Assembly: GCA_023427545.1 (NCBI GenBank)
Contig: JAEZBF010000103.1
Coordinates: 1-11,064 of the forward strand
Source: Pseudomonadota bacterium
GTDB taxonomy: Bacteria; Pseudomonadota; Alphaproteobacteria; Rhizobiales; Devosiaceae
Direction of reading: 5' to 3'
DNA length: 11,064 bases
Under the pieces are notes generated by a model that had not been told where the DNA came from, made no database searches, and saw nothing but the letters and a program-made list of their open reading frames with translations. Below are positions 1-6,899 of this stretch, one piece after another. Every line of letters begins with the position of its first letter. Position 1 is the stretch's first letter. The translations under genes were made by a program, and so were the position numbers.

Positions 1-307
1 GCCGCGATCGTCACGAGCGCGGCTGAGCTCTCATCCGGGTCCTGGGAATGGGGGTCACGGGAGTCGTCCCGTGGCAGGCCCAGGCGCGGACCGGCGGCGA
101 GCCCCCCAGGGAGGGCAGTAATCCGCACCTTCGCGTTCCGGCCTCACGCAGACCCCATACGCGTCGGCGGGGCCAAGCCCCACTCAAACGCGGACTACCC
201 GCAGGGCGAAAGCCCCGCCGGCGCTCGCCCCTTCAAGGTGCGGATAGACGACCGCATACCCCGGGGCACGCCCGCCGGGCGCTTTCGCTCGCCCACTCTT
301 CGCCGCC

Positions 308-336
308 TTGCCGGGCCAAAACGTTTTGGCTAAAGC
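308..336 (+). promoter_or_regulatory. Candidate promoter of the MFS-mmcB unit
   Basis: A -35-like TTGCCG (308-313) is followed after exactly 17 bases by a -10-like TAAAGC (331-336). This would place the transcription start near 343 and give a short leader of about 20 bases before the ATG at 365. The spacer is almost entirely the palindrome at 315-330. The -35 matches the sigma-70 consensus at four of six positions and the -10 at three of six, which is ordinary for GC-rich alphaproteobacteria. The candidate galM promoter in this window has the same style (TTGCAC, 17 bases, TACAGC). Confidence 0.45.
315..330. promoter_or_regulatory. 16-bp perfect palindrome, candidate LacI-family operator
   Basis: GCCAAAACGTTTTGGC is its own reverse complement and has a central CpG, the usual form of LacI-family operators. 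It lies between the candidate -35 and -10 elements of the MFS gene, where a bound repressor would block RNA polymerase. The sequence differs from the palindrome at xylB (8357-8376), so the two probably answer to different regulators. The cognate regulator is not identifiable from the window. Confidence 0.5.
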
Positions 337-364
337 TCTGCGCTTCTTTCCAGCAGGTCCTCCC

Positions 365-1585
365 ATGCAGTTCGGTCTTTCGCTGCCGCCGCAGATGCGC
401 GTCTATGGCGGCTTCTTCGTCTATTCGTTCACGATGGGAAGCCTGCCGCCGCGCCTGCCGGACATCCAGCGCGCCATGGGCGTCGCCGAAGGGGCGCTCG
501 GGTTCGGGCTGATCGGCGGTGCCGTCGGGACGCTGATCTCGCTGACCTTTGCGGCCCCCCTGCTCGAGCGGATCGGCTATCGCCGCGCCATTCTCGGCCT
601 GATCCCGGCGCTGGCGCTGCTCTACGCACTCGCGACCTTCGCCACCGGCCCCCTCGCCTTCTTCCTCCTGCTCCTGCCGGTCGGCCTGCTGATCGGCTGC
701 ATCGAGATCATCCTCAACCTCGAGGCGGACCGCACCGAGCACCTCGTGGGGCGCCGGATCATGAACCGGGCGCACGCCTTCTGGAGCTTCGGCTTCTTCG
801 CCTCGGGCATTGTCTCGGCGGTCATCGCCCAGACGCACCTCGCGCCGCAGGTCCACCTGCTCCTCATGGTCCCGGTCGTGGCGCTCGGGGTGGCGGTGGT
901 GCTCGGGCGGTTCAACCCCGCGCCGGCCCGCACCGGCGGCAACACCGATGCCGCACCGCGCTTTGCAGCCCCGAGCTCGGGCATTCTCGTCCTCGTCGCC
1001 GTCACGCTTTCGGCGATGATCCTCGAAGGCGCCGGCATCGACTGGTCGGCGATCTACATGCGCGACATCTTCGATGTGAGCCCGTTCATCGCCGGCTTCG
1101 CCGTGGCGCTCGGCGCCGGCACGCAGGCCCTGACGCGGTTCTTTGCCGACAGCTTCGTCGAGCGCTACAGCCCGACCGCGGTCTCGCGGGTGCTGCTGGG
1201 CGTGCTCGGGGTCGGGACGCTGATGGTATTCTTCACCCAGTCGGACTGGCTGGCGCTCGTCGGTTTCGCGCTCATGGGCATCGGCACCTCCGTGATCTTC
1301 CCGCTCGCCATGTCGGCGGCAGCGCAGCGCACCGACCGCCCCGCCGCCTACAACGTCGCGGCGCTGGCGCAGACCTCGTTCGTCGCCTTCCTGCTCGGAC
1401 CGCCGCTCCTGGGCTTCATCGCCGAGCACTGGGGCATCCGCTGGTCGTTCGGCATCGGCCTGCCTCTGATCGTGCTCAGCTTCGCTCTGGCGCAGTCGCT
1501 GGGCAGAAAGCCGATCCCGCACACGCCCGAACCCGATGGCATCGCGGTGATCCCGCCCGCCGCCCAGTTCAAGCCGGATGCCTGA
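365..1585 (+). CDS. MFS transporter (YbjJ/fucose-permease-like group)
   Basis: A 406-residue integral membrane protein with about 12 hydrophobic segments, the usual size for a major facilitator. The loop after the second helix carries an MFS motif-A-like stretch (LLERIGYRR), and a conserved block NRAHAFWSFGFFASG follows the fourth helix region. The overall pattern, including GSLPPRLPDIQ near the N-terminus, resembles YbjJ/FucP-type permeases. The substrate cannot be read from the sequence; a sugar or small organic solute is an inference. I chose the ATG at 365, preceded by a weak AGCAGG, over the in-frame TTG at 308, which lies in the candidate promoter and would translate the palindrome. The gene overlaps mmcB by 8 bases, so the two are probably co-transcribed and translationally linked. 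Confidence 0.85.
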   Translation: MQFGLSLPPQMRVYGGFFVYSFTMGSLPPRLPDIQRAMGVAEGALGFGLIGGAVGTLISLTFAAPLLERIGYRRAILGLIPALALLYALATFATGPLAFFLLLLPVGLLIGCIEIILNLEADRTEHLVGRRIMNRAHAFWSFGFFASGIVSAVIAQTHLAPQVHLLLMVPVVALGVAVVLGRFNPAPARTGGNTDAAPRFAAPSSGILVLVAVTLSAMILEGAGIDWSAIYMRDIFDVSPFIAGFAVALGAGTQALTRFFADSFVERYSPTAVSRVLLGVLGVGTLMVFFTQSDWLALVGFALMGIGTSVIFPLAMSAAAQRTDRPAAYNVAALAQTSFVAFLLGPPLLGFIAEHWGIRWSFGIGLPLIVLSFALAQSLGRKPIPHTPEPDGIAVIPPAAQFKPDA

Positions 1586-2048
1586 GCTGCCGCAGATCGT
1601 CGACCTGCGGCAATCGCCGACGGCGCTGCGCGTGCAGCGCGGGGTGATGCGGATGCTGCGGGCCGAGCACGATTTCTGCTGCTACGCCGAAGTCCCGCTG
1701 AGCAACGGCCGCCGCGCCGACGTGCTCGGCGTCGGGCCGCGCGGCGAGATCTGGATCGTCGAGATCAAGTCGTCGTTGGTCGACTTCCAGGTCGACCGCA
1801 AGTGGCCGCAATACAAGGAGTTCTGCGACCGCTTCTTCTTTGCCAAGCCCCCCGAGCTCGACCCGGGCATCTTCCCGCAGAGCGAGGGGCTGATCGCAGC
1901 CGACGGCCACGATGCGGCGATCCTGCGCATGGCCGACGAGAACCCGATGGCCGGCGCGCGGCGCAAGGCGCTGATGCTCAAGCTCGCCCGGCGGGGCGCC
2001 GACCGGGTGCACACGCTGATGGACCCCAGCGCGGGCAGCGAGTGGTAA
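1578..2048 (+). CDS. mmcB: MmcB-family DNA repair protein (PD-(D/E)XK nuclease-like)
   Basis: A 156-residue protein of the MmcB-like family, first linked in Caulobacter to mitomycin C resistance and to the damage-inducible ImuAB/DnaE2 mutagenesis pathway. The nuclease-fold signature is visible: Asp48 in GRRADVLG, then the E-I-K triad at 62-64 in IVEIKSS. The family block around DFQVDRKWPQY (69-79) and FCDRFFFAK (82-90) follows. The length is typical. The ATG lies inside the last codons of the MFS gene (8-base overlap) with no strong Shine-Dalgarno, so translation probably depends on re-initiation after the upstream gene. I saw no SOS-box-like site directly upstream, though a weak one could be missed by eye. 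The gene ends 21 bases before the convergent MBL gene. Confidence 0.85.
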   Translation: MPELPQIVDLRQSPTALRVQRGVMRMLRAEHDFCCYAEVPLSNGRRADVLGVGPRGEIWIVEIKSSLVDFQVDRKWPQYKEFCDRFFFAKPPELDPGIFPQSEGLIAADGHDAAILRMADENPMAGARRKALMLKLARRGADRVHTLMDPSAGSEW

Positions 2049-2064
2049 TCCCCCTCGTCTGGCG

Positions 2065-2084
2065 CCGGGCTATTCTCCGCCCGG
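2065..2084. terminator. Hairpin between convergent mmcB and the MBL gene
   Basis: CCGGGC, an 8-base loop and GCCCGG form a 6-bp stem lying over the MBL stop codon, 16 bases after the mmcB stop. It is the only obvious hairpin at the convergent junction and could slow transcription in both directions. Neither side has a T-run, so it is not a classical intrinsic terminator. Confidence 0.3.
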
Positions 2085-3728
2085 TTCGCCGCGCACTTCG
2101 CCGGTGATGGGGCGGGGTTGAGCCGGGGCGGCTTTCGGTCCTGACGCATCCAGCTGGCTCCGTACGGCGGCCATTAGCGCGAGGCGCTCGCCGTCGGAGG
2201 GAGCGTTCTGGAGCGTGTGGCTGAGATCGATGATGAAGCTGGCATATTCGTTGTGCCAGTCGCGCGCCATCTCCCGCGGATCGATGCGCGGCGCCTTGGG
2301 GCGGGCAACCGCCGCAATGCCGCGGGCACTGAGCTCCACCGCATCGTCGAGTTGCGGGACGATCACCTGGTCGCCGCCGAGGTCGTGTTCGGCGATCAGC
2401 GCCGCGCGCAATGCGGCGCGCTCCTCGTCTTCGCCATGGGTGAGGAACACCGCCCCGTGCGCCGGGAGCCGCGCCTTGATCCAGGCCATGAGCTCGGAAT
2501 GATCGGCGTGAGCGGAGTAGTTGCCCAGCGAGCGGATGCGCGCGCGGACCGGCACCATCTGGCCGTGGATCGTCACCTCGCGGGCGCCCGACTGGATGAT
2601 ATGCCCAAGCGTGCCCTGCGCCTGGTACCCGACGAAGAGCACGGTGGCGTTGGCGCGCGGCAGGTTGTTGCGCAGGTGATGCTTGATCCGGCCCGCATCG
2701 GCCATGCCCGACGCCGACATGATGATCGCGCCGCCACGGATCGAGTTGATCGCCTTGCTCTCCTCGACCGCCTCGACGATGCGGAAGCGCGGGTCGTTGA
2801 AGAGCTCGGACGCCGAGAGCTCGGTGTCCTCGAACATCGTCGCGTACTTCTCGTAGACGCCGGTCACCTTGCTCGCAAGCGGGCTGTCGAGGAACACCAG
2901 CTGGGGCGAGATCTCGCCGGTCTTGATGAGGTAGCCGATGTCGTGCAGCAACTCCTGGCTGCGCTCGACCGCGAAGGCGGGGATCACGAGGTTGCCGCCG
3001 CGCGCCAGCGCTTCGTTGACCTCGAGCTTGAGCGCCTCGCGGCGCTGCAGCAGCGTGTAGTCGTCCCGCTCGCGGCCGCCATAGGTCGATTCAGAGAGGA
3101 TGTAGTCGAAGCCGCTCGGCGCCGTCGGGTTCTGGTAGAACACCTTCTCGTCCGGCCCGATGTCGCCCGAGAACAGGATCGTCACCGTCTTGCCCTCGTC
3201 CTCGACTTCCACCTCGATCGAGGCGGAGCCGAGGATGTGGCCGGCGTTCCAGTACCGCGCGCGCACACCCGGTCCGGGAGTGATCCACTCCTCGTAGTGC
3301 ACGGTCTTGCGCAGCTTGAGCGCCGCAGCCGCGTCTTCGGCGGTGTAAAGCGGTTCGGCAGGCGCCTCGCCGCGTCGGCTCAGCTTCTTGGTCTCCTGCT
3401 CCGCCTCGCTTTCCTGTATTCCCGCCGCGTCCGGCAGCAGGAACTCGAGCAGCCCCGCCGTCGGCTCGGTCATCCACATCGGCGTGGCGAAGCCCTGCGC
3501 AGCCAGTCGTGGCAGAAGCCCGCAATGGTCGATATGGGCGTGGGTCAGCAGCACGTAGTCGATCGCCTTGGGGTCGAAGGGGAACGGCTTCTCGTTGAGC
3601 TCACGGACCGTTTTGTTGCCCTGGAACAGCCCGCAGTCGACGAGGAACTGGCCCTTGGCGTGGACGATCCGGTAGCACGAGCCGGTGACGGTGCCGGCGG
3701 CACCGTGGAAACTGAGCGTAACGGTCAA
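2070..3728 (-). CDS. MBL-fold beta-CASP hydrolase (CPSF73/RNA-specificity type)
   Basis: A 552-residue metallo-beta-lactamase-fold protein of the beta-CASP branch, whose members are mostly RNA endo/exonucleases that bind two zinc ions. Visible motifs, N to C: the HAHIDH metal site (63-68), AGHILGS with His164, SGDIG with Asp189, the beta-CASP acidic motif ESTYGG (213-218), SAHADH (405-410) and THGE (430-433). The catalytic set looks complete, so the enzyme should be active. The last 80 or so residues extend beyond the compact catalytic core and end in a Pro/Gly/Glu-rich tail. The start is TTG, supported by GGAGG five bases upstream; I saw no better start. It lies downstream of the GH43 gene on the same strand but 207 hairpin-rich bases away, so it is probably a separate unit. 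The RNA substrate is unknown. Confidence 0.85.
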   Translation of the reverse strand: MTVTLSFHGAAGTVTGSCYRIVHAKGQFLVDCGLFQGNKTVRELNEKPFPFDPKAIDYVLLTHAHIDHCGLLPRLAAQGFATPMWMTEPTAGLLEFLLPDAAGIQESEAEQETKKLSRRGEAPAEPLYTAEDAAAALKLRKTVHYEEWITPGPGVRARYWNAGHILGSASIEVEVEDEGKTVTILFSGDIGPDEKVFYQNPTAPSGFDYILSESTYGGRERDDYTLLQRREALKLEVNEALARGGNLVIPAFAVERSQELLHDIGYLIKTGEISPQLVFLDSPLASKVTGVYEKYATMFEDTELSASELFNDPRFRIVEAVEESKAINSIRGGAIIMSASGMADAGRIKHHLRNNLPRANATVLFVGYQAQGTLGHIIQSGAREVTIHGQMVPVRARIRSLGNYSAHADHSELMAWIKARLPAHGAVFLTHGEDEERAALRAALIAEHDLGGDQVIVPQLDDAVELSARGIAAVARPKAPRIDPREMARDWHNEYASFIIDLSHTLQNAPSDGERLALMAAVRSQLDASGPKAAPAQPRPITGEVRGEPGGE

Positions 3729-3757
3729 GCGTGCCTCCGGCCTTGGGTTCCTACCTT

Positions 3758-3807
3758 GTGGCGATTGCAGTCCGCGGTGTCACCCCCCGCCGCGGATTTC
3801 CCGCCAC
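3758..3807. repeat. Two-tier hairpin in the MBL gene leader
   Basis: The outer stem is GTGGCG/CGCCAC (3758-3763/3802-3807) and the inner stem is TCCGCGG/CCGCGGA (3771-3777/3790-3796), with an unpaired internal loop between them. On the minus strand it would lie about 30 bases upstream of the MBL start. It could be a 5' leader structure, which is notable for a gene encoding a probable ribonuclease, or simply an intergenic palindromic element. Confidence 0.35.
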
Positions 3808-3836
3808 GAGCACCCCGGCCCAGGCAGGGACGCCGT

Positions 3837-3861
3837 GGCAAAGCCGGCCCCAGGCTTTGCC
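3837..3861. repeat. 9-bp stem hairpin GGCAAAGCC/GGCTTTGCC
   Basis: Perfect 9-bp arms (3837-3845 and 3853-3861) flank a 7-base loop. There is no T-run on either strand. It looks like an intergenic palindromic repeat; whether it recurs elsewhere in the genome cannot be seen here. Confidence 0.4.
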
Positions 3862-3876
3862 GTTGGCACCGGGTCA

Positions 3877-3897
3877 CCTCCCCCAGCAAAGGGGAAG
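3877..3897. repeat. Pyrimidine/purine-rich hairpin downstream of GH43
   Basis: On the minus strand CTTCCCC (3891-3897) pairs with GGGGAGG (3877-3883), including one G-U pair, around a 7-base loop. It resembles in composition the CCCTCTCCC/GGGAGAGGG hairpin just upstream of the GH43 gene (5558-5580), so elements of similar character flank that gene. It may act as an RNA end-stabilising structure. Confidence 0.3.
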
Positions 3898-3935
3898 CCG
3901 GCCGCAGGCCGGGTTGTGGTTGGCGCACCGGCTTC
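3894..3935 (-). terminator. Candidate terminator of the xyl operon
   Basis: Immediately after the GH43 stop on the minus strand there are two alternative GC-rich folds: GAAGCCGG/CCGGCTTC spanning the whole interval, or the tight CCGGCC-TGC-GGCCGG hairpin (3898-3912). The sequence CTTCCCCTTT follows, a poor U-tract. Position and stem strength favour a transcript end, but the imperfect T-run keeps this tentative. Confidence 0.3.
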
Positions 3936-5543
3936 TCAATACCGGTCCGTCTCGTGCCGCACCGGACGATAAATGAAGTCCGTGAAATCGGCCGGCAGCG
4001 CGGTGCCGTTGAGGTCGCTCGCCGCGACCCCGACGAAGCCGCCGGTGAAATTGCCGTGCTCGCCGTGCGGCCCCGCCTCGTCGGAAATCAGCGAGGCGTC
4101 GAGTACCGGACCGACCGGCTGCCAGTTGCCGCCGATGCCGGGGGCGTAGAAGCACTGGAGCGACGGGCCGCGCACCTCGAGCTTGAGCCGTATCGGACCA
4201 TCCTGCGGCAAGGCCACCGGTTCGGCGGGGAAGACGATATTCCCGTCCGGCTGGGAGGCGGGCGAGCTCATCAGCAGCAGCTCGCGGCGGCCATCGGAGT
4301 GGGCGGTGACCGTCATGTAGTGGAAGCAGTAGCGGCCGTAGTAGTGCGTCAGCCCGGCGAACTGGCGCTCGTCGGTGGGCGCGAACTCGAGCGTGACCTC
4401 GGCGTCGAACGAGAAGTGGGTGACGCGGCGCGCAACCAGCGCCTGCTCGAACCACGAGCCAATGGACTCACGACCAATGAGGCGCAGCTTGCCACCGCCG
4501 CAGCTGAAGATGCGCTCTGGCTCCGGCGTGCGGAGCCATTGGAAGTCCGCCGGCAGTTCGCCGTCGAAATCGTAGTGCTGCTCGGCCCAGTAGCCGGAGT
4601 CGTCTCGGGTGCCGGGAACGTCGACCTCGAGGCGCGGCACCGGACCGCCCTTGACCCACAGCCAGCCGTCATCGCGCCACTCGGCTTCCTGAATCGCGGT
4701 TTCGCGGCCAAGGACGCAGCGTTTCTGGTCGGTGGTCGGCCGCCCCATGAGGTGGACGACGTAGGTGCTCCCGTCCGGCGTGTTGACGATCGAGCCGTGG
4801 CCGGCACGCTGCACCGCATTCTGCGGCGCATCCTTGGCGGTGATGATGTGCTTTGCCGGGTGTGTTTCGTACTGCCCGTCGATGGTGCGCGACCGGGCGA
4901 AGGTGCAGGCGTGCTCGTAGCCGGTGCCCCCCTCGGCGGTGAGCAGGTAGTACCAGCCGTTGCGCTTATAGAGGTGCGGACCTTCGACGAGCTTGAGTTC
5001 GGTGCCCTGGTAGATGTTGGGGCGCGGCCCGGTCAGCTTGCCCGCCGCCGCGTCGTACTCCTGCAGCGCGAGGCCGGCAAAGAGCAGCGGCCGCACCCGG
5101 TGGTCCCACATCATGTTGACGAACCACTTTCGGCCATCGTCGTCGTGGAACAGCGAGGGATCGAAGCCCGAGGAGTTGACGTAGACCGGATTGCTCCAGG
5201 GTCCTTCGATCGAGGGCGCGGTGACGATGTAGTTGTGCGCGTCCTTGAACGAGCCTTCCTTGCGCCTGACGTCGGTATAGACCAGCCAGAACTTGCCGTC
5301 GGCGTAGGAGAGGTCCGGCGCCCAGACGCCGCAGCTGTCGGGCTCGCCCCGCATGTCGAGCTGGTTCGCCCGGTTCAGCGGCCGCGCGACTAGTTCCCAG
5401 TTGGCGAGATCGCGCGAGTGGTGGATCTGCACGCCCGGGTACCACTCGAAGGTCGAGGTCGCGATGTAGTAGTCCTCGCCCACCCGGCAGATCGAGGGAT
5501 CGGGGTTGAAGCCGGGCAGGATGGGGTTGCGAACGAGGGGCAT
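3936..5543 (-). CDS. xynB: GH43 beta-xylosidase (subfamily 11-like)
   Basis: A 535-residue glycoside hydrolase that removes xylose from the non-reducing ends of xylo-oligosaccharides with inversion of configuration. The N-terminal five-blade propeller (about 1-310) shows the three GH43 acidic residues: Asp15 in NPDPS as base, Asp128 in FDPSLF as pKa modulator and Glu187 in EGPHLY as acid. These fall almost exactly where the Selenomonas ruminantium enzyme has them. Arg280 in GRETAI matches its subsite arginine. The rest (about 320-525) is the concanavalin-A-like C-terminal domain of this subfamily. There is no signal peptide, so the enzyme is cytoplasmic and needs an oligosaccharide importer. 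The ATG is preceded by AAGGA at 5 bases. The gene lies 45 bases after xylA and is the last of the operon. Confidence 0.92.
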   Translation of the reverse strand: MPLVRNPILPGFNPDPSICRVGEDYYIATSTFEWYPGVQIHHSRDLANWELVARPLNRANQLDMRGEPDSCGVWAPDLSYADGKFWLVYTDVRRKEGSFKDAHNYIVTAPSIEGPWSNPVYVNSSGFDPSLFHDDDGRKWFVNMMWDHRVRPLLFAGLALQEYDAAAGKLTGPRPNIYQGTELKLVEGPHLYKRNGWYYLLTAEGGTGYEHACTFARSRTIDGQYETHPAKHIITAKDAPQNAVQRAGHGSIVNTPDGSTYVVHLMGRPTTDQKRCVLGRETAIQEAEWRDDGWLWVKGGPVPRLEVDVPGTRDDSGYWAEQHYDFDGELPADFQWLRTPEPERIFSCGGGKLRLIGRESIGSWFEQALVARRVTHFSFDAEVTLEFAPTDERQFAGLTHYYGRYCFHYMTVTAHSDGRRELLLMSSPASQPDGNIVFPAEPVALPQDGPIRLKLEVRGPSLQCFYAPGIGGNWQPVGPVLDASLISDEAGPHGEHGNFTGGFVGVAASDLNGTALPADFTDFIYRPVRHETDRY

Positions 5544-5557
5544 GACAATCCTTTTTT

Positions 5558-5580
5558 CCCTCTCCCTAGAGGGGAGAGGG
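5558..5580. repeat. Hairpin between xylA and the GH43 gene
   Basis: Perfect 9-bp arms CCCTCTCCC (5558-5566) and GGGAGAGGG (5572-5580) flank a 5-base loop. On the transcribed strand it starts 8 bases after the xylA stop and is followed by an A-run that merges into the GH43 ribosome binding site. With A rather than T after the stem it is not a terminator for this operon. A 3'-end stabiliser or processing site that sets xylA above GH43 expression is more likely. Similar purine/pyrimidine palindromes are, as far as I recall, common intergenic repeats in alphaproteobacteria. Confidence 0.5.
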
Positions 5581-5588
5581 CTAAGGCC

Positions 5589-6899
5589 TCACACGAACCG
5601 GTTGACGAGGTTCTCGAGGTACTCCTGCCGTCCCGACCTGGGCTGGGGACTGATGTTCTCGTTCTCCACCCAGTCGGCGATCTGCTCGAGCGTGCGGCCG
5701 CCCGAGAGCATCGCCTTAGCGCCGTTCTGGTTCCAGCCGGCGTAGCGCTCCTCGAGTACGCGATCATAGGCGCCATCTGCGATCATCGCGGCGGCACCCT
5801 TCAGGCCGCGGGCGAGGACATCGAGCCCACCGATATGGCCATGGAGCAGGTCCTCGGGATCGATCGACTGGCGGCGGACCTTGGCGTCGAAGTTGAAGCC
5901 GCCGCTGCCCAGGCCGCCCTGCTTGAGGATCTGGTAGAAGGCAAGCGCCATCTCGCCGGGGTTGTTGGGGAACTGGTCAGTGTCCCAGCCGGACTGCAGG
6001 TCGTTACGGTTGGCATCGACCGAACCGAGCATGCCGAGCGAACGGGCGACCGCCAGCTCGTGCTCGAACGAGTGGCCGGCGAGGAAGGCGTGGCCGACCT
6101 CGATATTGCACTTCACTTCCTTCTCGAGCCCATAGGTCTTGAGGAAGCCGTAGACCGTCGCGACGTCGTAGTCGTACTGGTGCTTGGTCGGCTCCTGCGG
6201 CTTGGGCTCGATCAGGAGTTGGCCCTTGAAGCCGATCTTCTTGGCGTGCTCGATCACCAGAGTCAGGAAACGGGCCGCCTGGTCGCGCTCCTTGAGCACG
6301 TCGGTGTTGAGGATCGTCTCGTACCCCTCGCGGCCGCCCCACAGCACGTAGTTGGCGCCGCCGAGCTCATGGGTGATCTCGAGCATGGCGCGGACCTGGC
6401 CCGCGGCGTAGGCGAAGACCTCCGGATCGGGATTGGTCGCGGCGCCCGCCATGTAGCGGCGGTTGGAGAAGAGGTTGGCGGTGCCCCAGAGCAGCTTGGT
6501 GCGCGAGCTCTGCATCTTCTTTGCGAAGATGTCGGTGATGGTGCGGAGGTTCTTGATGCTCTCCTTGAGGTTCGCACCCTCCGGCGCAACGTCGGCATCG
6601 TGGAAGCAGAAGAACGGCGCATCGAGCAGGTCGAAAAGCTCGAAGGCGACGTCGGCCTTGAGGCGGGCGCCGTCCATCGGGCTGCCGGCATACCACGGGC
6701 GGTCGAAGGTACGGCCGCCGAACGGGTCGCCGCCTTCCCAGGCGAAGGTGTGCCAGTAGGCGATCGCGGGGCGGATGTGATCCTCCATCCGCTTGCCCAT
6801 GACGAGCTCGTCCTTGTTGTAAAACCGGTAGGCCAGCGGGTTCTTGCTCTCCGGCCCCTCGTACTTGACGGGGCTGATCCCCTTGAAGAAATCGGTCAC
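5589..6899 (-). CDS. xylA: Xylose isomerase, class II (long form)
   Basis: A 436-residue TIM-barrel enzyme converting D-xylose to D-xylulose with two divalent metal ions. Active-site positions are one residue off the E. coli numbering: His100 and Asp103 in the signature FHDADVAPEG, Glu231 and Lys233 in LIEPKPQEP, and Trp49 with His50 in AYWHTFAW. Length and N-terminal region are typical of the long form. The start is GTG at 6899, seven bases after a strong GAGGAGA. The reading frame stays open upstream to 7223, but that part is antisense-like shadow inside xylB and lacks family similarity. The start overlaps the xylB stop as GTGA, so the two are translationally coupled. The gene is cytoplasmic in function and part of the lacI-xylB-xylA-GH43 unit. 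Confidence 0.96.
   Translation of the reverse strand: MTDFFKGISPVKYEGPESKNPLAYRFYNKDELVMGKRMEDHIRPAIAYWHTFAWEGGDPFGGRTFDRPWYAGSPMDGARLKADVAFELFDLLDAPFFCFHDADVAPEGANLKESIKNLRTITDIFAKKMQSSRTKLLWGTANLFSNRRYMAGAATNPDPEVFAYAAGQVRAMLEITHELGGANYVLWGGREGYETILNTDVLKERDQAARFLTLVIEHAKKIGFKGQLLIEPKPQEPTKHQYDYDVATVYGFLKTYGLEKEVKCNIEVGHAFLAGHSFEHELAVARSLGMLGSVDANRNDLQSGWDTDQFPNNPGEMALAFYQILKQGGLGSGGFNFDAKVRRQSIDPEDLLHGHIGGLDVLARGLKGAAAMIADGAYDRVLEERYAGWNQNGAKAMLSGGRTLEQIADWVENENISPQPRSGRQEYLENLVNRFV

Larger units (their letters stand above)
1..364. other. Non-coding, hairpin-rich region upstream of the MFS gene
   Basis: No convincing gene is visible in these 364 bases. They hold many short GC-rich inverted repeats. 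Examples are a 7-bp stem with a GTCG loop (56-62/67-73), GGGGC-caa-GCCCC (169-181), GCGG/CCGC (190-193/199-202), GGGC-GAAA-GCCC with a GNRA-type loop (204-215) and TGCGG/CCGCA (239-243/252-256). An exact 11-bp inverted repeat (121-131 and 235-245) encloses about 100 bases. A structured RNA, a long leader or a mosaic of intergenic repeats are all possible. I matched no known RNA family. One forward frame stays open from the left edge to a TAA at 331-333, but its codon use is unlike the neighbouring genes. Confidence 0.5.
3729..3935. other. 207-base intergenic stretch made of hairpins
   Basis: No gene is supported between the GH43 stop and the TTG start of the MBL gene. Four inverted repeats follow one another (3758-3807, 3837-3861, 3877-3897 and 3898-3912), and a longer-range pair GAAGCCGG/CCGGCTTC (3894-3901/3928-3935) overlaps the last. 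The region should hold the end of the xyl transcript and the leader of the MBL transcript. I could not pick out a convincing promoter. Confidence 0.5.

Noticed and set aside
20..55. GGCTGAG followed by a CCGGGT stretch, reminiscent of a TPP riboswitch
   Set aside because: The order and spacing of the conserved riboswitch elements are not present, and the downstream gene is not a thiamine gene.
1..333. Forward frame open from the left edge to TAA, possible 3' end of an upstream gene
   Set aside because: Codon use includes many AGG, GGA and CCA codons unlike the neighbouring genes, and I recognise no domain. A short real coding tail in the first bases cannot be excluded.
308..364. Upstream TTG start for the MFS gene
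   Set aside because: It overlaps the candidate -35 element, would translate the palindrome, and lacks a ribosome binding site.
233..1522. 429-codon open frame on the - strand opposite the MFS gene
   Set aside because: Strongly charged, low-complexity translation opposite a convincing 12-helix transporter.
2217..5393. Very long open frame (over 1,000 codons) on the + strand across the MBL and GH43 genes
   Set aside because: It is antisense to two clearly recognisable enzymes and crosses the hairpin-rich gap between them. The Arg/Val/Asp/Glu-rich translation is what high-GC codon use yields in the opposite frame.
5558..5580. Intrinsic terminator between xylA and GH43
   Set aside because: On the transcribed strand the stem is followed by A residues, not T; the T-run lies on the wrong side.
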